64,000 nucleotides of DNA from Streptomyces sp. NBC_00370. GTDB taxonomy: Bacteria; Actinomycetota; Actinomycetes; Streptomycetales; Streptomycetaceae. Location: assembly GCF_036084755.1 (NCBI RefSeq), contig NZ_CP107968.1:7386001-7450000 (forward strand), given 5' to 3'. The position numbers and the translations under genes were made by a program. The notes beneath the pieces were generated by a model that saw only the letters and a program-made list of their open reading frames with translations, was not told the DNA's origin and did no database searches. Position 1 is the stretch's first letter. Every line of letters starts with the position of its first letter. Below, one piece after another: positions 41,465-49,964 of this stretch.

Positions 41465-42945
41465 GTCAGGGCTACACGGTCGCAGCGGTGACCGCCGTCG
41501 TGGTCGCCACGGTCCTCGTCGGCGGCTTCGGGCTGCGTATCTCCCGCACCACCTCGGACTTCTACGTCGCCTCCCGCACCGTGCGGCCCGCGCTCAACGC
41601 GGCGGCGATCAGCGGCGAATACCTCTCCGCCGCCTCCTTCCTCGGGATCGCGGGACTCGTCCTGCTGCACGGCCCCGACATGCTCTGGTACCCGGTCGGC
41701 TACACCGCCGGCTATCTCGTGCTGCTCGTCTTCGTCGCTGCCCCGCTGCGCCGCTCGGGCGCCTACACCCTCCCCGACTTCGCCGAGGGCAGACTGGAGT
41801 CGAGCCAAGTACGGCGCCTCGTCAGCGTGTTCGTGGTCGGCGCCGGCTGGCTCTACCTCGTGCCGCAGCTCCAGGGGGCCGGGCTGACGCTGAAGATCCT
41901 CACCGGCGCCCCCGACTGGTGCGGCGGTCTGCTGGTCGCGCTGGTGGTGGTGATCGCCGTCGCGGCGGGCGGGATGCGCAGCATCACCTTCGTCCAGGCG
42001 TTCCAGTACTGGCTGAAGCTGACCGCGCTGCTGGTGCCCGCCGCCTTTCTGCTGCTCGCCTGGCAGGGCGACGGACGGCCGCACGTCGATCTGGCCGCGG
42101 CGGGGATCGACGGCCGCGCCGACCACCCGCTGTACGCCACGTACGGGCTGATCGTCGCCACCTTCCTCGGCACGATGGGGCTGCCCCATGTCGTCGTCCG
42201 CTTCTACACCAGCCCCAACGGCCGCGCCGCCCGCCGCACCACGGTCGTCGTGCTCGCGCTGATCGGCGCGTTCTATCTGCTGCCGCCCGTCTACGGCGCG
42301 CTGGGCCGGCTGTACGTGCCCGAACTGCCCCTCGGCACCGACTCCGACGCCGCCGTGCTGCTGATGCCGGGCCGGGCGGTCGGCGGGCTCGGCGGCGAAC
42401 TGCTCGGCGCGCTCGTCGCCGGCGGCGCCTTCGCCGCGTTCCTCTCCACCGCCTCCGGACTGACCATGGCGGTGGCCGGGGTACTCACCCAGGACGTCCT
42501 GCCCTCGCGCGGCGTCCGCCACTTCCGGCTGGCCACACCGCTCGCGATGGCCGTTCCGCTCGGCGGCTCGCTGATGGTCACCGGCATCCCGGTCGCCGAC
42601 TCCGTCGGCATGGCCTTCGCCGTCTCCGCCTCGTCCTTCTGCCCGCTGCTCGTGCTCGGCATCTGGTGGCGCGGGCTGACCCCGCCCGGCGCCGTCGCCG
42701 GGCTGCTGCTCGGCGGCGGACTCGCCTTCGTCGCGACCGTGGTCACGGTCAGCGGGACCGTACCCGACGGCTGGGCGCACGCCCTGCTCGCCTGGCCCGC
42801 CGTCTGGTCGGTGCCGGTCGGCTTCCTCGCCATGATCCTGGTCTCGCTGGCCACCCGGCACCGGATCCCGCCGGGCACCAGCGCGGCCATGGCCCGCTTC
42901 CACCTCCCGGAGACCCTGACCCGACCCGAGGGAGGCGCCCGCTGA
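41461..42945 (+). CDS. Sodium/solute symporter (SSS family, acetate-symporter-like)
   Basis: 494 aa with about 13 membrane segments. SSS hallmarks include SEFYVASR-like SDFYVASRTV, NAAAISGEYLSAASFLGIAG and the later GMRSITFVQAFQYWLK and AAFLSTASGLTMAVAGVLTQ. This is the branch of cation/acetate symporters (ActP/MctC) for short carboxylates. GTG at 41461 overlaps the preceding stop by 4 bp; its own stop overlaps the kinase start. Embedding between a response regulator and a kinase suggests substrate-responsive control. Confidence 0.9.
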   Translation: MSQGYTVAAVTAVVVATVLVGGFGLRISRTTSDFYVASRTVRPALNAAAISGEYLSAASFLGIAGLVLLHGPDMLWYPVGYTAGYLVLLVFVAAPLRRSGAYTLPDFAEGRLESSQVRRLVSVFVVGAGWLYLVPQLQGAGLTLKILTGAPDWCGGLLVALVVVIAVAAGGMRSITFVQAFQYWLKLTALLVPAAFLLLAWQGDGRPHVDLAAAGIDGRADHPLYATYGLIVATFLGTMGLPHVVVRFYTSPNGRAARRTTVVVLALIGAFYLLPPVYGALGRLYVPELPLGTDSDAAVLLMPGRAVGGLGGELLGALVAGGAFAAFLSTASGLTMAVAGVLTQDVLPSRGVRHFRLATPLAMAVPLGGSLMVTGIPVADSVGMAFAVSASSFCPLLVLGIWWRGLTPPGAVAGLLLGGGLAFVATVVTVSGTVPDGWAHALLAWPAVWSVPVGFLAMILVSLATRHRIPPGTSAAMARFHLPETLTRPEGGAR

Positions 42946-44129
42946 GCGGGACCGCGCTCGCCGCGCTGATCGTGCTCGGCCCGCTGCTGCTGGCGGGCGG
43001 CTTCGTCCTGGGCCGCCGCACCGCCCGCCCCCAGCGCACCAGCGACGTCGGCAACCCGGTCGAGCACGCGACCTTCGAGACGCTGCACACCGCGTCGCTC
43101 GCCGCGCCGCCGCTGCGCGCCGGGCTCACCGAGGAGAGCGCGCGCAAGGCGGCCCGCAGACTGCGCTCGCTGCTGGGCACCGACGCGCTGTGCCTCACCG
43201 ACCGGGACCGGGTGCTGGTCTGGGACGGGGCGGGGGAGCACCACGGCGCCGAGGTGATGGACCGGGTCAAGGGGCTGCTCGACAGCGGGCGCGGCACGGC
43301 GTTCACCGACGAGTGCGCCGACCTCGACTGCACGATGCGCTGGGCCGTCGCCGCGCCGCTGACCGTCGACCACCGGGTGCTCGGCACGCTCGTCGCCTAC
43401 GCGCCCCGCGAGTCGGCCGTGCTCGCCAGGGCGGCGGGCGAGGTGGCGCGCTGGGTCTCCGTCCAGCTGGAGCTGGCCGAACTCGACCGCTCGCGCACCC
43501 AGCTCATCGAGGCCGAGATCAAGGCACTGCGCGCCCAGATCTCCCCGCACTTCATCTTCAACTCGCTCGCAGCCATCGCCTCGTTCGTCCGCACCGACCC
43601 GGCGCGCGCCAGGGAGCTGCTGCTCGAATTCGCCGACTTCACCCGCTACTCCTTCCGCAGGCACGGCGACTTCACCACGCTCGCCGAGGAGTTGCACTCC
43701 ATCGACCAGTACCTGGCGCTCGTCAGGGCCAGGTTCGGCGAGCGGCTGTCGGTGCGGCTCCAGGTCGCGCCGGAGGTGCTGCCGGTGGCGATGCCGTTCC
43801 TGTGTCTGCAGCCGCTGGTGGAGAACGCGGTGAAGCACGGCCTCGAAGGGGCCGTCACCAGCAGCCGGATCACCATCAGCGCACTCGACGCCGGATCCGA
43901 GGCCGAGGTGGTGATCGAGGACGACGGCATCGGCATGGAGCCCGACCGGCTGCGGCAGATCCTGCGCGGCGAGGGCGGGGCCTCGACCGGGATAGGGCTG
44001 CTCAACGTGGACGAGCGGCTGCGTCAGGTGTACGGCGACGAGTACGGGCTCGTCATCGAGACCGGCGTGGGGGCCGGCATGAAGATCACCGTACGGATCC
44101 CCAAGTACCGCGCGGGCGTGCACGGCTGA
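42942..44129 (+). CDS. LytS-like sensor histidine kinase, probable CTG start
   Basis: 395 aa. One N-terminal membrane segment (LAALIVLGPLLLAGGFVLG), a GAF-like domain (about 60-170), then a His_kinase domain with H203 in QISPHFIFNSLAAI and an ATPase with LQPLVENAVKHGL and GIGLLNVDERLRQVYG. The first codon compatible with the strong GAGGGAGG site (6-nt spacer) is CTG at 42942, overlapping the symporter stop as CTGA. ATG or GTG alternatives start only inside the membrane segment. The kinase lacks a multi-segment sensor domain, so the symporter itself may be the sensor. Confidence 0.9.
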   Translation: MSGTALAALIVLGPLLLAGGFVLGRRTARPQRTSDVGNPVEHATFETLHTASLAAPPLRAGLTEESARKAARRLRSLLGTDALCLTDRDRVLVWDGAGEHHGAEVMDRVKGLLDSGRGTAFTDECADLDCTMRWAVAAPLTVDHRVLGTLVAYAPRESAVLARAAGEVARWVSVQLELAELDRSRTQLIEAEIKALRAQISPHFIFNSLAAIASFVRTDPARARELLLEFADFTRYSFRRHGDFTTLAEELHSIDQYLALVRARFGERLSVRLQVAPEVLPVAMPFLCLQPLVENAVKHGLEGAVTSSRITISALDAGSEAEVVIEDDGIGMEPDRLRQILRGEGGASTGIGLLNVDERLRQVYGDEYGLVIETGVGAGMKITVRIPKYRAGVHG

Positions 44130-44172
44130 CCGGCCGTCAAAATCGGACGCCGGCCGGCCCCTCCCGGGGGCG

Positions 44173-44691
44173 TCAGAAGAGATGGATCGCGAGATGGCCC
44201 AGCGGCAGCCCCAGCTGCCAGGCCGGGGTCCACACCTGCGGCCCCTCCTGCTCGGCCGCCCTGAAGGCCTCCCGGCCGCCGGCCGGCGCCACCCCGTCGA
44301 GGTCGGGCGCCAGCAGCTCCGTCTCCTCCAGCCACCGCCAGGCCGCGCCCGCCAGTTCCAGATCGGGGTCGGGGCTGCCGGTGCCCGCCTCGAAGGCGGC
44401 CGCCGTCAGCCCGTCGAGCCGCCCGCACACCCACTCCCGCCAGGACGTGCCGTGCGCGGTCAGCGAGCGCCACTCCTCCATCCTGGCCGCCACCCGCGGG
44501 CCGTCGGACGGGCTGTCCGAGAGGAAGATGGTCAGGGCCAGCGCGTCCCGTCCCGCCCGGTATTCGAGCGTCGTCGGCGGCATCAGCCGGCCGGTGCGCA
44601 GCAACTCGTCGGCGATGTACTCCGCGTACATCCACGCCATCGGCACCAGCAGGCCACCCCCACCGGCCCCTTCGGTACATTCCGGACGCAT
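44173..44691 (-). CDS. Conserved-looking hypothetical protein
   Basis: 172 aa, soluble, no recognised domain. It is acidic and Trp-rich (MAWMYAEYIADELLRTGRLM, SLTAHGTSWREWVCGRL, QVWTPAWQLGLPLGHLAIHLF). ATG at 44691 has a purine-rich GGAAGGAAGG stretch about 12 nt upstream. Codon bias is that of a real gene. It lies between the convergent kinase gene and the divergent zf-HC2 gene. No function proposed. Confidence 0.7.
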   Translation of the reverse strand: MRPECTEGAGGGGLLVPMAWMYAEYIADELLRTGRLMPPTTLEYRAGRDALALTIFLSDSPSDGPRVAARMEEWRSLTAHGTSWREWVCGRLDGLTAAAFEAGTGSPDPDLELAGAAWRWLEETELLAPDLDGVAPAGGREAFRAAEQEGPQVWTPAWQLGLPLGHLAIHLF

Positions 44692-44803
44692 CGCTCTTCG
44701 CCTTCCTTCCCCTCCACGCGTATCGCTTCACGGAGCATTGAACCGGCGGCGGCTGCTCCGCGTGGCCAGAAGTGCGGGATCGGGCGGCGGACAGGAGCGG
44801 ATT

Positions 44804-44998
44804 GTGACGGGTGGGGCCGATGGTGGCGCACATGTGCGCAAACTCCTCGGCGCCTATGTCCTCGGGGCGCTCGCGCCGGACGAGGACCGGCGCGTCGCGG
44901 AACATCTCGACGGCTGTGACGCCTGCGCCGCCGCCTACCTGGAGGTGGCCGACACGCCGTCACTGCTCGCGCTGTTCGACGAGGACGACCTGCTGTAG
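44804..44998 (+). CDS. Minimal zf-HC2 protein, putative soluble anti-sigma factor
   Basis: 64 aa. The protein is almost only the zinc-binding anti-sigma module: HVRKLLGAYVLGALAPDEDR, then HLDGCDACAAAYLEVAD with the HxxxCxxC ligands, and an acidic tail ending FDEDDLL. GTG at 44804 follows AGGAG with a 7-nt spacer. It converges on and overlaps the ECF sigma gene by 64 bp. With no membrane segment it would be a cytosolic sensor-type anti-sigma factor, and the overlapping sigma factor is its most likely partner. Confidence 0.8.
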   Translation: MTGGADGGAHVRKLLGAYVLGALAPDEDRRVAEHLDGCDACAAAYLEVADTPSLLALFDEDDLL

Positions 44999-45519
44999 CC
45001 GGGCAGCGCCCTGCCGAGGGCCCGCAGCGCGTAGTACGAGCGGGACTTGACGGTGCCGGCGGGTATATCCAGGACCGCCGCCGCCTCGCCCACACTCAGC
45101 CCGCGGAAGTAGATCTGCACCAGCACGGCCCGGTGCTCCGGGCTGAGCGCCTTCACCGCCTGCCGTACGTCGAGGACCGCCGCCGCGCTCTCCGTACGGT
45201 CCTGCGGGTCGGGCGTCGCCGCCAGCAGCCCGTCACTGACCTCGGGCGGCCGTACGAGCCGGGACCTGCGGGCGTCGATCGCCAGCCGGCGGCCGACCGT
45301 GAACAGCCACGGCCGCATCGAGTCGAACGGCGCGTCGAACGCCTCGGGGTGGAGCCAGGCGCGCACCAGCGTCTCCTGGAGCAGATCCTCGGCGCGCTGC
45401 CGGTCCCCGTAGGTCAGACCCAGCAGGAAGTGCAGCAGTGCGGGGCCGTGTTCGCGCTGCAACTGCGTCAGCGCCCGCTCGTCGGTCCTGCTGGCCGCTG
45501 TCGCGGTGGCGGTGGTCAT
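44935..45519 (-). CDS. ECF-type RNA polymerase sigma factor
   Basis: 194 aa. Region 2 (ALLHFLLGLTYGDRQRAEDL, LLQETLVRAWLHPEAF, MRPWLFTVGRRLAIDARRS) and region 4 (LSPEHRAVLVQIYFRGLSVG, EAAAVLDIPAGTVKSR) are complete. The C-terminal ~22 residues after RALGRALPGY are a Ser-rich tail encoded by bases that also encode, in antisense, the end of the zf-HC2 gene. ATG at 45519 has AGGAG 9 nt upstream. It likely works with the overlapping zf-HC2 protein, although sigma/anti-sigma pairs are usually encoded in tandem. Confidence 0.9.
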   Translation of the reverse strand: MTTATATAASRTDERALTQLQREHGPALLHFLLGLTYGDRQRAEDLLQETLVRAWLHPEAFDAPFDSMRPWLFTVGRRLAIDARRSRLVRPPEVSDGLLAATPDPQDRTESAAAVLDVRQAVKALSPEHRAVLVQIYFRGLSVGEAAAVLDIPAGTVKSRSYYALRALGRALPGYSRSSSSNSASSDGVSATSR

Positions 45520-45723
45520 CGTGCACGCTCCTGTCTCCCGTCTGGCGCGTATATGAACGCATCCGGGCGGCGAGTGACAGACAGCTCACAAGGACGTGCG
45601 ACGAGCGGTCGCTCACTGCGACGAATGGTGCGGTGAACGGTCCGGCGGGGGCTCGTAGGCACGGCGTTCGACCATTCCGGCGACTCGTCCGGCCCGGCTC
45701 CTTGAAGTCCGTTTATATGCCTA

Positions 45724-45750
45724 TAGGGATTTATTACGTTCATATCCCTA
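45724..45750. promoter_or_regulatory. AT-rich inverted repeat before the CapA-like gene
   Basis: TAGGGAT (45724-45730) and ATCCCTA (45744-45750) are exact complements 13 bp apart, inside the most AT-rich stretch of the area (45708-45755). They end 17 bp before the CapA-like start codon, so they may be an operator overlapping its promoter. Confidence 0.5.
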
Positions 45751-45767
45751 ATGCAGTGGAGCGCCCC

Positions 45768-46964
45768 ATGACGAAGCGCACGCAACAGGGAGCGGTGGCG
45801 GTCGCCGCGCTCCTCCTCGGTTCCGCCGTGGCGGCCTGCGGAGCCCCCGCCAAGGCCCCTCCGCCCGCCCGGCCCCACCCGGGCTCACAGCCGCCGTCAG
45901 CGGCGGGCGGCGCCGTCCCCCAGCGCGGCTTCACCCTCGTCGCCTCCGGTGACGTCCTGCCGCACGACTCGGTCATCCGGCAGGCGAACGCCGACGCGAA
46001 CGGCGCGGGCTACGACTTCCGGCCGATGCTCTCCGCGGTACGGCCCGTCGTCTCGGGCGCCGACGTGGCGATCTGTCACATGGAGACCGTGTACGGCGCC
46101 GACGGTGGCCCGTACACCGGCTACCCGTCCTTCAAGTCCCCGCCCGAGATCGCCCGCGCCCTGCGGGACACCGGCTACGACTCCTGCTCGACCGCGTCGA
46201 ACCACACCCTCGACGACGGCTCGCGGGGCGTGCGCCGCACCCTCGACGCGCTCGACAAGGCGGGCGTGCGGCACGCGGGCTCCGCCCGGTCGGCGGCCGA
46301 GGCCAGGCGCCCGGCCGTGCTGACGGCGGGCGGCGCCAAGGTCGCGCAGCTCGCGTACACGTACGGGACCAACGACATCCCGTTCCCGGACGGCCAGCCC
46401 TGGGCGGTCGGACTGATCGACCAGGAGAAGATCATCGACGACGCGCGCGCCGCCAGGAAGGCAGGGGCCGATGTCGTGGTGGTCAGCATGCACTGGGGCA
46501 CCGAGTGGGAACCGGCTCCCGACGCGCGGCAGTTGAGCCTCGCCAAGGCGCTCACCGCGGCCACGACGAACGGCAGGCCCGACATCGACCTGATCCTCGG
46601 CACGCACGCGCACGTCCCGCAGGCGTACGAGAAGGTCAACGGCACCTGGGTGATCTACGGCATGGGCGACCAGATCGCCGGCTCGATGATCAACTACGCG
46701 GACCAGCAGGACCCGCGCGGCGACCAGGGCTCCATCGGCCGGTTCACCTTCGCGCCCCCGGCGGCCAAGGGCGGCCGCTGGACGGTCAAGAAGGCCGAGT
46801 TCATCCCCGAGTGGATGGACACCGGCGCGGGCCGCGTGGTCAACCTGCCCGCGGCGCTCGACCGGTCACCCGAGCGCGGTGACTACCGCGAGGCGCAGTC
46901 CGCGATCAGCGAGGCGGTGCTCAGCCGCGGGGCCGCGGCCGACGGGCTCACGATGGGCCACTGA
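45768..46964 (+). CDS. CapA-family metallophosphatase-like lipoprotein
   Basis: 398 aa. Signal peptide with lipobox VAACG (about residue 24) and a Pro-rich linker. The CapA/PGA_cap domain shows FTLVASGDVLPHDSVI, CHMETVYG, TASNHTLDDG, VVVSMHWGTEWE and LILGTHAHVPQAYE, the metal-ligand motifs of this calcineurin-like family. Members take part in poly-gamma-glutamate or capsule handling; no pgs genes are nearby, so the role here is unknown. ATG at 45768 follows GTGGAG with a 7-nt spacer. Confidence 0.88.
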   Translation: MTKRTQQGAVAVAALLLGSAVAACGAPAKAPPPARPHPGSQPPSAAGGAVPQRGFTLVASGDVLPHDSVIRQANADANGAGYDFRPMLSAVRPVVSGADVAICHMETVYGADGGPYTGYPSFKSPPEIARALRDTGYDSCSTASNHTLDDGSRGVRRTLDALDKAGVRHAGSARSAAEARRPAVLTAGGAKVAQLAYTYGTNDIPFPDGQPWAVGLIDQEKIIDDARAARKAGADVVVVSMHWGTEWEPAPDARQLSLAKALTAATTNGRPDIDLILGTHAHVPQAYEKVNGTWVIYGMGDQIAGSMINYADQQDPRGDQGSIGRFTFAPPAAKGGRWTVKKAEFIPEWMDTGAGRVVNLPAALDRSPERGDYREAQSAISEAVLSRGAAADGLTMGH

Positions 46965-47016
46965 CCCGCCCCGCCGGCGGCCGCCGTACGGGCCGCTGTT
47001 CGGGCCGGCCGGCCGG

Positions 47017-47478
47017 TTACGGTACGACCGTGACCGGCCACCGGCCCGCCTTCACCAGCCGCACCGCGACCGACCCGACGATCCGGTGCCCCGCCGACTC
47101 CGACGCGCCCACGACCACCGCGTCCGCCTTCAGTTCGTCGGCCGCCGTGACCAGGCCGTTGAACGGATCGCCGCGGAAGGTGTGGAACTCCCAGCGCACG
47201 TCCCATATGTCCTTGACCCGCTCGGTCGACTGCCGCAGCTCCTCGATCAGTTCCTCGGCGATCTGCCCGGTCGTGTCGGCGACCGGCGCGCCGAGCGACG
47301 CTCCGGCCGGCAGCACTGGCTGTACGTAGACGATGGCGAGCAGCGCCTTCTGCCGACGGGCGAGGCCCCCGGCGTAGGAGGCGGCACGGAACGACGACTG
47401 GGATCCGTCAACGCCCACGACGATCACTTTCGGACCGTCGGTACCGCGTTCGAACTGGGTGGGCTGCTGGTCAGTCAC
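47017..47478 (-). CDS. Universal stress protein (UspA family)
   Basis: 153 aa single Usp domain. VIVVGVDGSQSSFRAASYAG starts the fold. The usual ATP-binding GxxGS pattern is only partly matched by VVGASESAGHRIVGSVAVRL (G-H-R-I-V-G-S-V). GTG at 47478 is taken as start; a -10-like TAGCCT ends 7 nt before it, so the message may be leaderless. Confidence 0.85.
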   Translation of the reverse strand: MTDQQPTQFERGTDGPKVIVVGVDGSQSSFRAASYAGGLARRQKALLAIVYVQPVLPAGASLGAPVADTTGQIAEELIEELRQSTERVKDIWDVRWEFHTFRGDPFNGLVTAADELKADAVVVGASESAGHRIVGSVAVRLVKAGRWPVTVVP

Positions 47479-47636
47479 GGCACGCAGGCTATCCGTTCCC
47501 GCCGGAGTGTCCACCTCCGGTCTCCACTTAAGCGCCGGTCAGGCTGGTTCCATCGGGTACTTTCACCCCGACACCCGTGTTGGTCAGCCCCCGTGGGCGG
47601 GCACCGTGCGAGCCATTGGTCATGAAAAAGGACCAG

Positions 47637-48458
47637 ATGATCCCGGGCCGCCGACGCGTCCTGCGGATCGCCGCCTGTTTCGGAGCCGCCGCCGTCACCG
47701 CCAGGGTCATCAGCGCGGGACAGGCCGAGACCCCCGGCCACCCGGCCGCGCCCCCGCCTGCGGCGGGGCCGCAGGCCGCCCCGAAACTCAAACCGTCCGC
47801 CTACCGGCTGCGGCCCATGACCGCGGAGAACCCGCCCGGCTACCTCGCGCCGGCGCCGCCCGTGCGCAAGGAGCCCTTCCTGGAACTGACCGGCCTCGGC
47901 CGCTCGGTCGTGCTCACCTTCGACGACGGCCCCGACCCCACCTGGACCCCGGAGATCCTGACCGTGCTGCGCGAGCACGACGTGCACGCCATGTTCTTCG
48001 TCTGCGGCGAGATGGCCTCGTACTTCCCCGACGTGCTGCGCCGGGCGGCGGACGAAGGCCACATCATCGGCAACCACACCTGGACCCACCCCGAGCTGCC
48101 CACCCTCACCCCCGCGAAGATCAAGAGCGAGATGGAGCGGACCAGCGAGCTGATCGAGAAGACCACCGGCACCGCGCCGTCCTGGTTCCGCGCGCCCTAC
48201 GGAGCCTGGAACAAGCAGACCTTCGAACTCGGCGCCGCCCTGGGCATGGAGCCGCTCGCCTGGACCGTCGACACCCTCGACTGGACCCGGCCGGGCACCG
48301 ACAAGATCGTGCGCACCGTGCTCGGCGGCGCCAAGCCGGGCGTGGTGGTGCTCTCGCACGACGGCGGCGGCAAGCGCGACCAGAGTGTGGCCGCGCTCCG
48401 CCGCTACCTGCCGGAACTCGTCGACGCGGGCTACAGCGCGGTACTGCCGCACCCCTGA
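47637..48458 (+). CDS. Polysaccharide deacetylase (CE4, NodB-type), exported
   Basis: 273 aa. NodB motifs: VVLTFDDGPDPTWTPEIL (catalytic Asp and metal Asp), GNHTWTHPEL (two metal His), WFRAPYGAWN, TVDTLDW and VVVLSHDGGG. The N-terminus RRRVLRIAACFGAAAVTARV could act as a Tat-like or uncleaved signal. ATG at 47637 is preferred because AAAAAGGA lies 4-5 nt upstream; an ATG at 47622 has no site. Likely substrate: N-acetyl groups of cell-wall or surface polysaccharide. Confidence 0.9.
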   Translation: MIPGRRRVLRIAACFGAAAVTARVISAGQAETPGHPAAPPPAAGPQAAPKLKPSAYRLRPMTAENPPGYLAPAPPVRKEPFLELTGLGRSVVLTFDDGPDPTWTPEILTVLREHDVHAMFFVCGEMASYFPDVLRRAADEGHIIGNHTWTHPELPTLTPAKIKSEMERTSELIEKTTGTAPSWFRAPYGAWNKQTFELGAALGMEPLAWTVDTLDWTRPGTDKIVRTVLGGAKPGVVVLSHDGGGKRDQSVAALRRYLPELVDAGYSAVLPHP

Positions 48459-48474
48459 TCCGCGGGGCCGCCGA

Positions 48475-48506
48475 CCCGGCTGGTCAGCGGGTGCTGACCA
48501 GCCGGG
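48475..48506. terminator. Bidirectional terminator overlapping the sortase stop codon
   Basis: A perfect 14-bp stem CCCGGCTGGTCAGC / GCTGACCAGCCGGG with a GGGT loop lies between the convergent deacetylase and sortase genes. The right arm and part of the left arm are the last codons and stop (TGA, 48484-48486) of the sortase gene. Confidence 0.85.
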
Positions 48507-49146
48507 CGAAGACCACGACGTTGCCGTCGTAACCGCCGGCCTTCGAGTAGCCACCGCCGCAGGTGATCACCCGCAGCTCGGGGTAGCCGGTGTCGCCGTA
48601 CACCCGGGCGCCGGGGAAGTCCTTCTTGGCGAAGACCTCGACCCCGTAGATCTTGAACACGGCGACTTTGTCGTCGAACCGCTTCACCTCGACGTGCTCG
48701 CCCTTCTTGAGCGCCCCGAGGCCGTAGAAGACGGCGGGCCCCGACTCGTTGTCGACATGGCCCACGACCACCGATGTGCCGCGCTGGCCCGGCGCGATCC
48801 CGTTCTGGTACCAGCCGGCCATGTTCGGGTCCTGCGGCGGCGGCGCCTCGATCCAGCCGTCGGCGTCCGTACCCACCTCCATCACGGGCGCGTCCACCTT
48901 GATCTCGGGGATCCGCACCCGGGACATCGGGGCGTACGGCAGCGGCTTCACCCGGGTCGCGGGCACGGCCGCGGCGGCCGGGTCCCGGTGCAGACCGTCC
49001 AGCGAGGCGGCCGAAGCGGGCTGCGGGGGTCCCAGCGGTACGTCGACGCCGTTGCGCATCAGCGCGATCCCGGTGAGCATCACGAGAGCCAGCACGCCCC
49101 AGGGTGCGCGTTTCCTGGACTCCGGGCCGCTGTGGTCCTGGCCCAT
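48484..49146 (-). CDS. Class F sortase
   Basis: 220 aa. A membrane segment (WGVLALVMLTGIALM, about 16-30) precedes the sortase domain. The catalytic residues are H130 (VVVGHVD), C196 (ITCGG) and R215 (FARL). The pattern of Pro-rich linker plus RIPEIKVDAPVMEVGTDADG is that of the actinobacterial class F enzymes. ATG at 49146 follows AAGGGAG. Two paralogous exported proteins with C-terminal membrane anchors are encoded next to it and are possible clients, although they lack a plain LPxTG motif. Confidence 0.9.
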   Translation of the reverse strand: MGQDHSGPESRKRAPWGVLALVMLTGIALMRNGVDVPLGPPQPASAASLDGLHRDPAAAAVPATRVKPLPYAPMSRVRIPEIKVDAPVMEVGTDADGWIEAPPPQDPNMAGWYQNGIAPGQRGTSVVVGHVDNESGPAVFYGLGALKKGEHVEVKRFDDKVAVFKIYGVEVFAKKDFPGARVYGDTGYPELRVITCGGGYSKAGGYDGNVVVFARLVSTR

Positions 49147-49457
49147 GGTTCTCCCTTCGTCGGCACCTGTACGGCACGCTAAGCGCGCGGTGCCGCCGCG
49201 GCGATCACTGGCAGGCGAACGGGTGGCCCGGGCCGGTGCGGTGACCCATCAGAGTATTCGGCACATAAAACTTCTGATGGGCCGTGACCTGCGGCTGGGC
49301 CGTGGCGCGGGGCCGTCTGACGGCGTGTCGGCTCACCGGGGTGGACCAGTGCCGACATGCGACGGATGTGCCGTCCGGTGATGGTTCGTCATGGAAGGCG
49401 TACTCGTCGAATTTCCCGGAGCACCGCTTTGGGGCGTCTTCCGCTGGAGGTTCAACG
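49147..49457. promoter_or_regulatory. Divergent intergenic region with a 9-bp inverted repeat
   Basis: This 311-bp region separates the sortase and the first anchored secreted protein. It carries CCCATCAGA (49245-49253) and TCTGATGGG (49273-49281), exact complements around an AT-rich 19-bp centre (GAGTATTCGGCACATAAAAC region). That makes it the best candidate for a control site shared by both genes. No further gene or clear promoter is seen. Confidence 0.5.
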
Positions 49458-49943
49458 ATGCGTGCTTCACGCGCTCTCGCGGTGACAGCGACCGCCTGCG
49501 CGGCCGTGGCGCTCTCCGCCCCACTGGCCGCCGCCAACAACGGTCCGTCCAACGTCATGGTCAACCCGTCGGCGGTCCACCCGGGCGGCACGATCCAGAT
49601 CTCCGCCGACGGCTGCGGCCACGGCGGCTGGGTCTCGTCCAACGCCTTCCCGAAGGCCAAGCTGCCGTCGGTCGAGTCCGGGCACGTCAGCACCACGGCG
49701 CGGATCTTCAACAACGCCACCCCCGGGCGTTACAGCCTGACCGTCAAGTGCAACGACAACCCCAACACGGTGTCGCAGCAGTTCACGGTGCTCTCCGGGC
49801 GGGGCGCGCTGGGCGGTCTCGGCGGCAGCGTCGGACCGAGCTCGACGGAGATGGCGATCGGCGCGAGCCTCGTCGCCACGGCGGCCGTCGGCGGTTCGCT
49901 GTTCATCGCACGCCGGCGCCGGATGAGCGGCTCGGCCGTCTGA
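49458..49943 (+). CDS. Secreted protein with C-terminal membrane anchor, paralogue 1
   Basis: 161 aa. Signal peptide with a clear cut after LAAA (MRASRALAVTATACAAVALS). The body is Ig-like, with VMVNPSAVHPGGTIQISADG and one disulfide-capable pair (DGCGHGG, VKCNDNP). The end is GGLGGSVG, a membrane segment (about 133-153) and an ARRRR stop-transfer tail. ATG at 49458 follows TGGAGG with a 7-nt spacer. The layout matches the convergent gene at 50031-50564, so both arose by duplication. Likely surface-displayed; function unknown. Confidence 0.8.
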   Translation: MRASRALAVTATACAAVALSAPLAAANNGPSNVMVNPSAVHPGGTIQISADGCGHGGWVSSNAFPKAKLPSVESGHVSTTARIFNNATPGRYSLTVKCNDNPNTVSQQFTVLSGRGALGGLGGSVGPSSTEMAIGASLVATAAVGGSLFIARRRRMSGSAV

Positions 49944-49964
49944 CCGGGTTCCCCCACCCCGAAC

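Noticed and set aside
41326..42903. 525-codon minus-strand frame opposite the symporter gene
   Set aside because: Composed of Asp/Glu/Gly/Arg repeats arising from the complementary codons of hydrophobic segments; no start signals.
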